NCBI GenBank assembly: GCA_028820215.1
Contig: JAPPKD010000094.1
Coordinates: 1 to 52,150, forward strand
Source: Spirochaetaceae bacterium
GTDB lineage: Bacteria; Spirochaetota; Spirochaetia; SZUA-6; Bin103
Direction: 5' to 3'
Length of the DNA stretch: 52,150 bases
The notes beneath the pieces are model-generated. The model made no database searches, had not been told where the DNA came from, and saw only the letters and a program-made list of their open reading frames with translations. The translations under genes and the position numbers were made by a program. This document shows, one piece after another, positions 16,406-24,609 of the stretch (its first letter is position 1; each line of letters starts with the position of its first letter).

Positions 16406-16862
16406 CCGGAGGACCGGTGGAGCCCGGCGGCGGGTCATTCAGCGGGTAATGGCATCGCGTGGTCGGGAAGCGCGTGAAGTCACGGTCGGCGGTGTGCACC
16501 TCGCCACCATGCTCATCGGCATGCGCGGCGATCATCGCGTCGGTACACAGATTCCCTCCCGTTCCGGCGTTCTCCAGCAGATCGAAGAGCAGGCGGAACG
16601 CGTGCGGACCAGGCGTGAGCAGCCGGACAGTGGGTACGGCGAGCCACTCCTCCACGATCCCGCGCGCCCGGCCGACCGTCATGGGGTTTTCGCTCAGCGT
16701 GGGATGGGTCATCAGCCGAACGAACGCGAGCACCACGACCCACGGGATACCCACCGTCCGGGAGCCGGACAGCGTACGTTCCCACCACAGCCGCGCAGCG
16801 CGATGGTGCGGCGACGTCGCATCGTAGGCGTAGATCAGGAGGTTGACGTCGGGGACGATCAT
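16383..16862 (-). CDS. vapC: VapC-type PIN-domain toxin
   Basis: The 159-residue PIN protein starts MIVPDVNLLIYAYDATSPHH (D5) and has LCTDAMIAAHADEHGGEVHTADRDFTRF with D108 and D126/D128. The FVRLMTHP block is usual for one VapC branch in which the second acidic residue is not obvious. It should be an RNase toxin. Its start overlaps the antitoxin stop by four bases. The last coding bases run 23 bases into the end of the convergent membrane-protein gene, so antisense overlap of the two transcripts is likely. Confidence 0.9.
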   Translation of the reverse strand: MIVPDVNLLIYAYDATSPHHRAARLWWERTLSGSRTVGIPWVVVLAFVRLMTHPTLSENPMTVGRARGIVEEWLAVPTVRLLTPGPHAFRLLFDLLENAGTGGNLCTDAMIAAHADEHGGEVHTADRDFTRFPTTRCHYPLNDPPPGSTGPPVNAPSRR

Positions 16863-17113
16863 GCGCCGCGTGCGGTGTCTTCTGCCTCAATCTGATCGTA
16901 GAGCTGATTCATGCTCATCCCGCGAAAGCCGGGCTTGATCCCGAGCGCATGGGCCTTTACCCGAAAGGGGTTGCCCGGTGCGGGCGTATCCAGGCGTGCG
17001 AGACCGATCTGCAGCGTGTGCTCCAACACGTCGCGAAACGGGCGTTCCTCAAGCCGAGCCCGCTCTCGGAGCTCCCGCAAAATCGCATCGTTGATGTTCA
17101 CAGTGGTGCGCAT
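16859..17113 (-). CDS. vapB: VapB-type antitoxin
   Basis: The 84-residue protein begins MRTTVNINDAILRELRERARLEERPFRDVLEHTLQIGL, a ribbon-helix-helix antitoxin with a disordered tail ending in MSMNQLYDQIEAED that would bind the toxin. It overlaps the toxin gene as ATGA. A 10-bp perfect palindrome (CATCATGATG) lies at 17119-17128, a few bases before the start, and may be part of its operator. The promoter region is shared with the divergent ABC transporter gene at 17206. Confidence 0.88.
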   Translation of the reverse strand: MRTTVNINDAILRELRERARLEERPFRDVLEHTLQIGLARLDTPAPGNPFRVKAHALGIKPGFRGMSMNQLYDQIEAEDTARGA

Positions 17114-17118
17114 GCAGT

Positions 17119-17128
17119 CATCATGATG
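17119..17128 (-). promoter_or_regulatory. 10-bp palindrome in front of vapB
   Basis: CATCATGATG is self-complementary and sits five bases upstream of the vapB ATG. It could be one half of a VapB binding site. The evidence is the palindrome and its position only. Confidence 0.3.
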
Positions 17129-17205
17129 CGTCCATGTCGGTGAGTCAATAGTCCGGACGAGGTAGCCGGAAGAGCCGCCCGGTCACTATCTTTCCCGGCG
17201 ATCCC

Positions 17206-18204
17206 ATGGTCGAGGTCACGGCACTGGGCAAGTCGTACGGGTCGGTGCGCGCGCTCGACGGCGTGCGCTTCTCCATCGCCTCGGGGGAGATTGTCGGCCT
17301 GCTCGGCCCCAACGGCGCAGGCAAGACCACGGTCCTGAAGATTCTGACCGGCTACCTGCAGCCCGACCACGGCACGGTCACCGTGGACGGTCTGGACGTG
17401 CTCACCGACACCCTGGCGGTGCAGGAGCGCATCGGCTACCTGCCGGAGAACGCGCCGCTCTACCCGGAGCTGACCGTGCAGTCCTACCTGCGCCACATCG
17501 CCGAGCTGCGGCGCCTGCCCCCGGAGGAGGGGCGGACGCGCATCATGACCGCGCTGGCGGAGACCGGGCTGGCCGACCAGATGACCCGGCCGATCGGGGA
17601 GCTCAGCAAGGGCTACCGCCAGCGGGTCGGGCTGGCGCAGGCGATCCTCCACCAGCCGAGGCTGCTGATTCTGGACGAGCCGAGCGTGGGCCTGGACCCG
17701 ACGCAGATCGTGCAGATCCGCAGGCTCATCCGCGCGCTGGCCCGGCAGAGCACGGTGCTGTTCTCCACCCACATCCTGAGCGAGGTGGAGGCGCTCTGCG
17801 ACCGCGCCGTGATCATCATGCAGGGCCGCATCCGCGCCGATGCCGACCTGGAGACACTGGCCGCCGGCACCGCGGTGCTGCTGACCCTGGCGGACGAGGT
17901 GCCGGAGGCGCATGAGCTGCTGCTGGCACTTCCGGGCGTATCGGCGGTGGAGCGGGAGCGCGACCAGCGCGGCAGCCACTACCGGATCACGGCCGGAGCG
18001 CCGGTGGAGGAGCTTGGCCGCAGCGTGTTCGACGCGGCTGCGGCCGGCGGCTGGCCGGTGAGCGAGCTGCGCCAGGAGCGGCGCACCCTGGAGACGGTGT
18101 TCGACGCGTTGGCGCGTGACGCTGCCGCGGGCGCCGGCGACGCTGGCGCCGACCCGGCCGAGGACGCGGGAGCAGGCGCCGCTGCCGGGGAGGTGGGCGA
18201 GTGA
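17206..18204 (+). CDS. ABC transporter ATP-binding protein, GldA-like
   Basis: The 332-residue ATPase has Walker A at residues 34-42 (GPNGAGKTT), the signature LSKGYRQRVGLAQA, Walker B LLILDEPSVGLDP and the H-loop STHILSEV. The form ELSKGYRQRVGLAQAI is typical of the GldA/YhaQ-type subfamily that drives multi-protein exporters. A C-terminal extension ends in an alanine/aspartate/glutamate-rich tail (about 305-330) of no known function. The gene overlaps the next one by four bases (GTGA), so the ATPase and the fused permease are coupled. The same trio with DUF4340 occurs in several phyla; despite the name, most carriers do not glide. Confidence 0.88.
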   Translation: MVEVTALGKSYGSVRALDGVRFSIASGEIVGLLGPNGAGKTTVLKILTGYLQPDHGTVTVDGLDVLTDTLAVQERIGYLPENAPLYPELTVQSYLRHIAELRRLPPEEGRTRIMTALAETGLADQMTRPIGELSKGYRQRVGLAQAILHQPRLLILDEPSVGLDPTQIVQIRRLIRALARQSTVLFSTHILSEVEALCDRAVIIMQGRIRADADLETLAAGTAVLLTLADEVPEAHELLLALPGVSAVERERDQRGSHYRITAGAPVEELGRSVFDAAAAGGWPVSELRQERRTLETVFDALARDAAAGAGDAGADPAEDAGAGAAAGEVGE

Positions 18205-18235
18205 GCGAAGCGAACCTCACTCGAAGAGTGACGCC
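18201..18235 (+). repeat. 35-bp dispersed repeat, copy 1
   Basis: Thirty of 35 bases match 29829-29863 on the opposite strand. The first base is the GTG start of the fused ABC gene, so the repeat encodes that protein's first residues (SEANLTRRVTP). Confidence 0.7.
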
Positions 18236-21113
18236 TACCCTGTCGGTCGCGCGCAAGGAGGTGCTGAGCTACTTCAGCTCGCCACTGGCCTTCATCGCGG
18301 TGGGCGCGTTCCTGGCGGCGACCCTGTTCACGTTCTTCTGGGTGGAGGCGTTCTTCGCGCGCGGCATCGCCGACGTGCGCCCGCTGTTCGCCTGGATGCC
18401 GCTGCTGGTGATGCTGCTGGTGGCGGCCCTCGGCATGCGCCAGTGGAGCGAGGAGCAGCGCTCCGGGACGCTGGAGATCCTGCTCACCCTGCCGGTGCGG
18501 CCGATCGCGCTGGTGATGGGCAAGTTCCTGGCGATCGAGGTGCTGGTGGCCACGGCGCTGCTGCTGACCCTGCCCCTGCCGCTGACCGTCGCGCTGCTCG
18601 GCGACCTGGACCCGGGGCCGGTGATCGGCGGCTACCTGGCGTCGCTGCTGATGGCGGGCGCGTACGCCGCGCTCGCCCTGTTCCTGTCGTCGCGCACCGC
18701 CAACCAGATCGTCGCCTTCATCTCCACCGCCGTGGTGGGCGGCGCGCTCTACCTGGTCGGCACGCCGGGGGTCACCGACTTCGCGGGCGGCGCCGGCAAC
18801 CTGCTGCGGCAGATCGGCACCGGCAGCCGCTTCGCGTCGATCGAGCGCGGCGTCCTGGACCTCCGCGACGTGGTCTATTACCTGTCGCTCACCGCCGGCT
18901 TCCTGGCCGCCGGCGTGCTGGCGCTGGACGCCAAGCGGTGGAGCCGCGGGGCCGTGACGGCGCGCTACCGCCGGCGCGCGCTGGCGGCCGCCGCGCTGGC
19001 TGCCGCCAACCTGATCCTGCTCAACGTGTGGCTGGGGCCGTTCGCGCGCCTGCGCGTCGACCTCACCGCCGACCGCGCCTACTCGCTGTCGCCGGCCACG
19101 GTCTCGCTGCTGCAGGGCCTGCCCGAGCCGCTCGCGATCCGCGCGTACCTGAGCGAGCGCACCCATCCGCTGCTCGCGCCGCTGGCTCCGCAGATCGGCG
19201 ACCTGCTGGAGGAGTACCGCATCGCCGGCCGCGGCACGGTCACCGCCGAGGTGATCGACCCGGGCGGCGACCCGGAGGCCGAGGAGGAGGCCGTGCAGGC
19301 CTACAACATCCGGCCGACTCCATTCCAGGTCGAGGACCGTTATGAGCAGGGCATCGTCAACTCCTACTTCGACGTGGTGGTGAGCTACGGCGACCAGTAC
19401 GAGGTGCTGGGGTTCGGCGACCTGATCCGCATCGACCGCGGACGCGACGGCATCACCGAGGTGCGCCTGCGCAACTTCGAGTACGACCTGACCCGCGCCA
19501 TCAAGAAGGCGTCGTCCGGGTTCCGGAGTGTCGACTCGCTGTTCGCGGCGCTGCGCGACCCCGTGGAGCTGGCGCTGTACGTGACGCCGGACACGCTGCC
19601 GGCGGATCTGGATGATCCGCGCTCGGTGGTGGCCGAGGCCGCTGCCGCGCTGGCCGAGCGGTCCGGCGGCGCGCTGGTGTTCCGGGAGATCGACCCCGGT
19701 CCCGAGGGGGCCGAGGGCCGCCGGGAGCTGGCCGAACGGTACGGCCTGCAGCCTATCGCGGTATCGCTGTTCTCGACCGAGACCTACTACTTCGACCTGA
19801 TCCTGGAGTCGGCCGGCCAGGCGTTCATCGTCCGGCCGGAGGACGAGTACAGCGCCGCGTCGGTCACCGCCGCGGTCGAGGCGGCGCTGAAGCGCGTCGT
19901 TCCGGGGTTCCTGCGCACCGTCGGCGTGCGCCTGCCGCCCGCGGGACCCACGCAGGATCCCTTCGGGAGGCCGCAGCAGCCGTTCGCGTCCTGGCAGCTC
20001 CTGCAGCAGCAGCTCTCCGACGACTACGCCGTGCAGCGCGTGGATCTGAGCCGGGGCGAGGTGCCCGCGCAGGTCGACGCGCTGCTGGTCGTGGCGCCGC
20101 AGGCGCTCCGCGACCGGGAGCGGTTCGCCGTCGACCAGTACCTGATGCGCGGCGGCGCGCTCCTGGTGGCCGCGGGCAGCTACCGCGCCGCCGCCGACGC
20201 GCTCGGCGAGGGCATCTCGCTGAACCGCGCCGGCGAGGGGATTGCGGCGCTGCTCGATGCCTACGGCGTGAGCGTCGCTCCCCGCGTGGTCATGGACCCG
20301 CAGAACGAGTCGTTTCCGACCACCGTACGGAGCGGCTCGGTCCTGCAGATCCGCCCGATCGACTACCCGTACTTCGTCGACGTGCGCCGCGACGGCATGT
20401 CGCGCACCCATCCGATCACGTCCTCCCTGGAGGCGGTGACTCTCAACTGGGCGTCGCCGCTGGCCGTGGACGGCGCGCTGGCCGCCGGCCGCCAGGTGGA
20501 GGTGCTGCTGCATTCGACGGCCGAGGCGTGGACCACGGGGGAGCCGGCCGCGCAGCCGGACTTCGGGCGCTACCCGGACGCGGGCTTCGCGCAAGGCGAC
20601 GACCGCCAGGAATGGCCGCTCGCGGTGGCGGTCACCGGGCGCTTCCGGAGCGCGTTCGCCGAATCGGGTCCGCCGCCGGCGGACGGGACGGACGGCGATG
20701 CCGCCGGCCGGCGATCGACGATCGATGCATCGCCGGAGGACACCCGCCTGGTGGTATTCGGCTCGGGCGAGTTCCTCAACGACACGATCATGAGCCTGTC
20801 GGCGAGCCTGCATGGCGAACGCTACCTGAACAGCCTGCAGGCGCTGCAGAACGCCGTGGACTGGGCCGTGGAGGACCTGGCCCTGCTGGGCATCCGTTCC
20901 GAGGGAGCGGTGACCCGGCTGTTGCTGCCGATCGACGATTCGGCGCGGCGCGCCTGGGAGTTGATCAACTACGTGGTCGTGGCGCTGCTGCTCGGCGCGG
21001 TGGGCGCGGTGTGGTGGATGCGCCGGCGCGGCGAGCGGCCGATGTACGGTCCGGCTGCAGGCGTTGGCGGCCCGGATGAGCAGGCGCCCGCGGGCGGGGA
21101 GGGTGGTCCGTGA
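18201..21113 (+). CDS. Fused ABC permease and GldG-type auxiliary protein
   Basis: The 970-residue protein joins two normally separate parts. Residues about 15-255 form a six-helix ABC-2 type permease (GldF-like) with the EEQRSGTLEILLTLPVRP signature. After a short basic linker a new helix (LAAAALAAANLILLNVWL) opens the GldG-like auxiliary domain, with LTADRAYSLSPATVSLLQGLPEPLAIRAYLSE and a large extracytoplasmic region. It closes with a helix near residue 910 (INYVVVALLLGAVGAVWWM) and a short cytoplasmic tail. It must work with the upstream ATPase. The N-terminal dozen residues come from a dispersed repeat. The stop overlaps the next start (GTGA). Confidence 0.87.
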   Translation: MSEANLTRRVTPTLSVARKEVLSYFSSPLAFIAVGAFLAATLFTFFWVEAFFARGIADVRPLFAWMPLLVMLLVAALGMRQWSEEQRSGTLEILLTLPVRPIALVMGKFLAIEVLVATALLLTLPLPLTVALLGDLDPGPVIGGYLASLLMAGAYAALALFLSSRTANQIVAFISTAVVGGALYLVGTPGVTDFAGGAGNLLRQIGTGSRFASIERGVLDLRDVVYYLSLTAGFLAAGVLALDAKRWSRGAVTARYRRRALAAAALAAANLILLNVWLGPFARLRVDLTADRAYSLSPATVSLLQGLPEPLAIRAYLSERTHPLLAPLAPQIGDLLEEYRIAGRGTVTAEVIDPGGDPEAEEEAVQAYNIRPTPFQVEDRYEQGIVNSYFDVVVSYGDQYEVLGFGDLIRIDRGRDGITEVRLRNFEYDLTRAIKKASSGFRSVDSLFAALRDPVELALYVTPDTLPADLDDPRSVVAEAAAALAERSGGALVFREIDPGPEGAEGRRELAERYGLQPIAVSLFSTETYYFDLILESAGQAFIVRPEDEYSAASVTAAVEAALKRVVPGFLRTVGVRLPPAGPTQDPFGRPQQPFASWQLLQQQLSDDYAVQRVDLSRGEVPAQVDALLVVAPQALRDRERFAVDQYLMRGGALLVAAGSYRAAADALGEGISLNRAGEGIAALLDAYGVSVAPRVVMDPQNESFPTTVRSGSVLQIRPIDYPYFVDVRRDGMSRTHPITSSLEAVTLNWASPLAVDGALAAGRQVEVLLHSTAEAWTTGEPAAQPDFGRYPDAGFAQGDDRQEWPLAVAVTGRFRSAFAESGPPPADGTDGDAAGRRSTIDASPEDTRLVVFGSGEFLNDTIMSLSASLHGERYLNSLQALQNAVDWAVEDLALLGIRSEGAVTRLLLPIDDSARRAWELINYVVVALLLGAVGAVWWMRRRGERPMYGPAAGVGGPDEQAPAGGEGGP

Positions 21114-22102
21114 TCGCGGCGCTGCGTCGCGAGCGCGGTCTGGCCGTGCTGGCGGCGGTGCTGGTGGCGCAGGCGGCGATCCTGGTGTTGACGCGGTTGC
21201 CGGGCCGCGAGGACGTACCGGAGTCGCTGCTCGCCGGCCTGGAGGCCGGAGCGGTAACTCGTATCGAGATCGAGGACGGCGCGGACGGACGCGTCGTGAT
21301 GGACCGCGAAGGGGACGGCTGGGTGCTGAGCGATGCCGGCGGCTACCCGGCCGACGGCACCCGCATCGCCGGACTGCTGGACCGGCTGGCCGCCGCCCGG
21401 CGGGACCGGCTGGTGGCGCGCACCGAGGCGGGCCGGCTGGAGCTGCGCGTGGCGCCGGACGGCTTCGAGCGCCGCGTGCGCATCGACGCGGGCGCGGTCG
21501 GGTACCTGCTGTACGTCGGCACCACCGCCGGTACCGGCGCCGGGCACGTGCGCGTGGACGGCGAGGACGAAGTGTGGAGCGTCGACGGAATGGCGCCCTG
21601 GCAGGTGGTCGCCGACCGGTCCGATTGGGTCGATCCGGTCTACCTGCGCGTCGAAGCCGATCGGATCGCCGCCTTCGAGCTGGTGAACGCGGCCGGCTCG
21701 TTCCGCTTCGAGCGGTCGGACGGGGAGTGGACCTCGCCCGTGCCGGGCGCCGGCGAAGTCCTGGACCAGGAGCGGGTGACCGCCTTCCTGGACCGCGTGA
21801 GCACGCTGCGGATGCGCCGCCCGCTCGGCACCGAGCCGCCCGGCGACTACCGGCTCGCCGAGCGCGCGGCGGAAGTGCGGCTCGCGCTGAGCCCGGACGA
21901 GGACGGGGAAGGCGGCACCCTGGAGCTCCTGATCCTGGCCGGCGGCGACGACGATTACGACTACGTCGTGAAGAGCTCCGATTCGGAGTATTATGTGGAG
22001 GTGCCGAGCTTCACGCTCGCCGATCTGGTCGACGCCGACCGTTCGACGTTCGTGACGGCCGACGACCCGGGCGGCTCGCCAACCGGCGTTTCATCGCAGT
22101 GA
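21110..22102 (+). CDS. DUF4340 domain protein
   Basis: The 330-residue protein has one N-terminal membrane anchor (about 10-28) followed by beta-rich repeats such as VTRIEIEDGADGRVVMDREGDGWVLSD, which mark DUF4340. It is expected to sit on the outer face of the membrane. Its position as third gene after the GldA-like ATPase and the GldFG fusion, with a four-base overlap, is the usual arrangement and suggests it is a structural or substrate-handling part of the same exporter. The acidic C-terminus (SPDEDGEGG, DDDYDYV) is notable. The substrate is unknown. Confidence 0.83.
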   Translation: MIAALRRERGLAVLAAVLVAQAAILVLTRLPGREDVPESLLAGLEAGAVTRIEIEDGADGRVVMDREGDGWVLSDAGGYPADGTRIAGLLDRLAAARRDRLVARTEAGRLELRVAPDGFERRVRIDAGAVGYLLYVGTTAGTGAGHVRVDGEDEVWSVDGMAPWQVVADRSDWVDPVYLRVEADRIAAFELVNAAGSFRFERSDGEWTSPVPGAGEVLDQERVTAFLDRVSTLRMRRPLGTEPPGDYRLAERAAEVRLALSPDEDGEGGTLELLILAGGDDDYDYVVKSSDSEYYVEVPSFTLADLVDADRSTFVTADDPGGSPTGVSSQ

Positions 22103-22148
22103 GCGGCCGCCCGCCGGACATTTCGGAAACACATTCGGAGGTAATCGA

Positions 22149-23561
22149 ATGAAGATGCATGTGGGCGGCGCCTGGGTGGATGCCGCCGAGACGATCGACG
22201 TACTGAATCCGTTCGACGGTTCGGTCGTGGACACGGTGCCGCGCGCGACCATGGACGACGTGCAGCAGGCGCTCGCGACCGCGCAGAAGGCCGCGAAGCA
22301 GGTGGCGGCCATGACCGGCTACGAGCGCTACGAGATCCTGCACCGCACCTCGGAGCTGATGGTCGAGCGCGCCGCCGAGCTGTCGAAGATCATCACCATG
22401 GAGGAGGGCAAGCCGGTCAGCGAGGCCGACATCGAGGTGGCGCGCGCCACCGAGATCATCGCCCTGTCCGCGGAGGAGGCCAAGCGCCTGGGCGGCGAGG
22501 TGCTGCCGCTGGACGGCGCGCCGGGCGTGCGCGACAAGGTCGGCTTCACCCTGCGCGTGCCGTGCGGGGTGGTGGTCGGCATCAGCCCGTTCAACTTTCC
22601 GCTGCACCTGGTGTGCCACAAGGCCGGCCCCGCCTTTGCGGCCGGCAACGCTGTCATCATCAAGCCTGCGACCGACACGCCGCTGTCGGGCCTGAAGATC
22701 GTCGAGTTGCTGGTGGACGCGGGGGCCCCGCCGGAGGCCGTGCAGTGCCTGACCGGCTCCGGCGGCGAGATCGGCGACGCGCTGTGCGAGGACCCGCGCG
22801 TGCGCAAGATCACCTTCACCGGCAGCCGCGACGTGGGCGAGCACATCTGCAAGGTCGCGGGCCTGAAGAAGGTGACCATGGAGCTCGGCTCCAACGCGCC
22901 GTTCGTGGTGATGCCCGACGCCGATCCGGAGAAGGTGGCCAAGGCGGCCGCCATGTCCGGCTACTCCAACGCCGGCCAGGTCTGCATCTCCACCCAGCGC
23001 GTGCTGGCGCACGCGGATATCTACGGCGACTTCGTGGATGCCTTCAAGGCGGAGACGGAGTCGATCAACACCGGCAACCCGCTGCACGCCGACAGCAAGA
23101 TGGGGCCGATGATCCGCCAGTCCGACGCCGAGCGCGTGCACGGCTGGGTCGACGAGGCGCTCACCGGTGGGGCGACGCTGGTCACCGGCGGCGAACGCGA
23201 CGGGCAGGTCATGCAGCCGACCGTGGTGGAGGGCGTCCGGCCGGAGATGCGCATCTCCCGCGACGAGGTGTTCGGCCCGGTGGTCGGCATCACGCGGGTG
23301 GAAGACATCGACCAGGCGATCGAGCTGGCCAACGACACCAACTACGGCCTGAGCGCCGCCATCTTCACCGAGAACGTGAACTGGGCCATGCAGTACGTGC
23401 GCCAGGTGGAGTCCGGCAGCATCCACGTCAACTGGGGCACCCAGTGGCGCGCCGACCTGATGCCGTACGGCGGCCTGAAGGACTCCGGCATGGGCAAGGA
23501 AGGGCCGAAGTACGCGGTCGAGGAGATGACCGAGACGAAGATGTGCGTCTTCCACCTGTAG
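22149..23561 (+). CDS. NAD(P)-dependent aldehyde dehydrogenase
   Basis: The 470-residue enzyme keeps the ALDH catalytic set: N149 in ISPFNFPLH, E245 in VTMELGSNAPF and the nucleophile C279 in NAGQVCISTQR. It also has the coenzyme-binding FTGSRDVG turn and the closing EVFGPVVGI and PYGGLKDSGMGKEG blocks. It resembles the lactaldehyde/glyceraldehyde-3-phosphate (non-phosphorylating) and phosphonoacetaldehyde branch more than betaine-aldehyde enzymes, but substrate is open. GGAGG eight bases before ATG 22149 fixes the start. The glutaredoxin gene follows 10 bases later, so the two may be co-transcribed. Confidence 0.9.
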   Translation: MKMHVGGAWVDAAETIDVLNPFDGSVVDTVPRATMDDVQQALATAQKAAKQVAAMTGYERYEILHRTSELMVERAAELSKIITMEEGKPVSEADIEVARATEIIALSAEEAKRLGGEVLPLDGAPGVRDKVGFTLRVPCGVVVGISPFNFPLHLVCHKAGPAFAAGNAVIIKPATDTPLSGLKIVELLVDAGAPPEAVQCLTGSGGEIGDALCEDPRVRKITFTGSRDVGEHICKVAGLKKVTMELGSNAPFVVMPDADPEKVAKAAAMSGYSNAGQVCISTQRVLAHADIYGDFVDAFKAETESINTGNPLHADSKMGPMIRQSDAERVHGWVDEALTGGATLVTGGERDGQVMQPTVVEGVRPEMRISRDEVFGPVVGITRVEDIDQAIELANDTNYGLSAAIFTENVNWAMQYVRQVESGSIHVNWGTQWRADLMPYGGLKDSGMGKEGPKYAVEEMTETKMCVFHL

Positions 23562-23571
23562 GGGGAACGCA

Positions 23572-23805
23572 ATGGCGGTACGCATGTACACGACGCCGAG
23601 CTGCGGCTACTGCACGCAGCTCAAGCGCTACCTGCGCGAGCGGCAGGTGAAGTTCACGGAGTACGACATCAGCCGCGACGAGCGCAAGGCGGCCGAGATC
23701 GCGCACCGCTCCCGGCAGCACGGCGTGCCGGTGCTCGACTACAACGGCACCATCGTCGTCGGCTTCGACCGCGACCGCATCGACCGCCTGATCGCGAAGG
23801 GTTAG
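23572..23805 (+). CDS. Glutaredoxin family protein
   Basis: Seventy-seven residues with a CGYC redox motif (C11, C14), the cis-proline loop GVPVLDYNG and the FDRDRIDRLI C-terminal helix. It resembles short NrdH/YruB-type glutaredoxins that reduce disulfides in small soluble reductants. It follows the aldehyde dehydrogenase by 10 bases, with a GGGGGAA element as ribosome binding site, and is convergent with the AlkD-like gene 13 bases further on. Confidence 0.92.
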   Translation: MAVRMYTTPSCGYCTQLKRYLRERQVKFTEYDISRDERKAAEIAHRSRQHGVPVLDYNGTIVVGFDRDRIDRLIAKG

Positions 23806-23818
23806 CTTCGGCGGGCGA

Positions 23819-24529
23819 TTAAGAGCGGCGCTGCAGGTAGCTGCGGCGCCGCTCGGGCTCGAACTTCTCGATCGCGTAGCGCAGCATCGTGCGCGGCATG
23901 CGCGCGGCGTGGCGGTCCAGGAACCGCTCCTCGGCCGCCCGGTCGCGCTTGCCGATCTCGCGCAGCATCCAGCCGACCGCCTTGTGGATCAGGTCGTGCG
24001 GGTGGTCGCGCAGCAGCTCGGCAAGCCGCAACGTGTCCTGGAACTGCCCGGCACGGATGAAGGCGAAGGTGGCGAGCACCGCCACGCGTTGCCGCCACAG
24101 GTGACCGGAGGCCGCAAGCTCGTAGAGCACGCTGCGGTCCCGCTCCAGCATATGGGCGCCCAGGATGTGCGGCGCCGAACCGTCCACCAGGTCCCAACTG
24201 TTCACCGCGTCCAGGTGTTCGAGGTAGAAGTCGGCGATCGTTTCTCGGTCGGCCGGTCCCGCCCGCCGGTAGCGATCGGCCAGCACGAACAGCGCCGCCT
24301 GCCGGTGCTCGTGCCAGGGGCTGGCCAGCGCGTCCGCCAGGTCGGGAAGCGGCAGCTCGTGATGGCGGCGGGCGATCGCCCGCACCTCCGGGACGCGCAG
24401 CCCCAGGAACCGGTCGCCCTCCCCGTACTCCCCCGGTCCCGTGCGGAAGAACCGCTGCAGATGCTCCGCGCGCTCCGGGTCACCGGCGCGGTCCAGTTCC
24501 GCGCACAGCGCGCGTGCAGGGCCTCTCAT
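23819..24529 (-). CDS. AlkD-like DNA alkylation repair protein
   Basis: The 236-residue protein is all-helical with HEAT-like repeats. It has the AlkD/AlkC family landmarks: FLGLRVPEVRAIARRH near the start, VNSWDLVDGSAPHILG with the DNA-contacting W and D, SGHLWRQRVAVLATFAFIRAG, and HKAVGWMLREIGKRD. AlkD removes bulky or positively charged alkylated purines such as 7-methylguanine and 3-methyladenine without flipping the base. ATG 24529 is divergent from the GH127 gene, with 80 bases between them. Confidence 0.92.
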   Translation of the reverse strand: MRGPARALCAELDRAGDPERAEHLQRFFRTGPGEYGEGDRFLGLRVPEVRAIARRHHELPLPDLADALASPWHEHRQAALFVLADRYRRAGPADRETIADFYLEHLDAVNSWDLVDGSAPHILGAHMLERDRSVLYELAASGHLWRQRVAVLATFAFIRAGQFQDTLRLAELLRDHPHDLIHKAVGWMLREIGKRDRAAEERFLDRHAARMPRTMLRYAIEKFEPERRRSYLQRRS

Positions 24530-24609
24530 CGCCCGCGGATCATACCGCGGGCCGGTGCGGTCTGATCGCGCGTCGCAGCTCGGCGCGCCCTATACTTGGC
24601 GCTACGTCC

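Noticed and set aside
17979..20813. Very long minus-strand frame opposite the ABC fusion gene
   Set aside because: It consists of low-complexity reverse translation of the fused permease and GldG gene.
22011..23591. Long minus-strand frame opposite the aldehyde dehydrogenase gene
   Set aside because: It mirrors the real gene, is rich in H, R, G and A from reversed codons, and has no motif.
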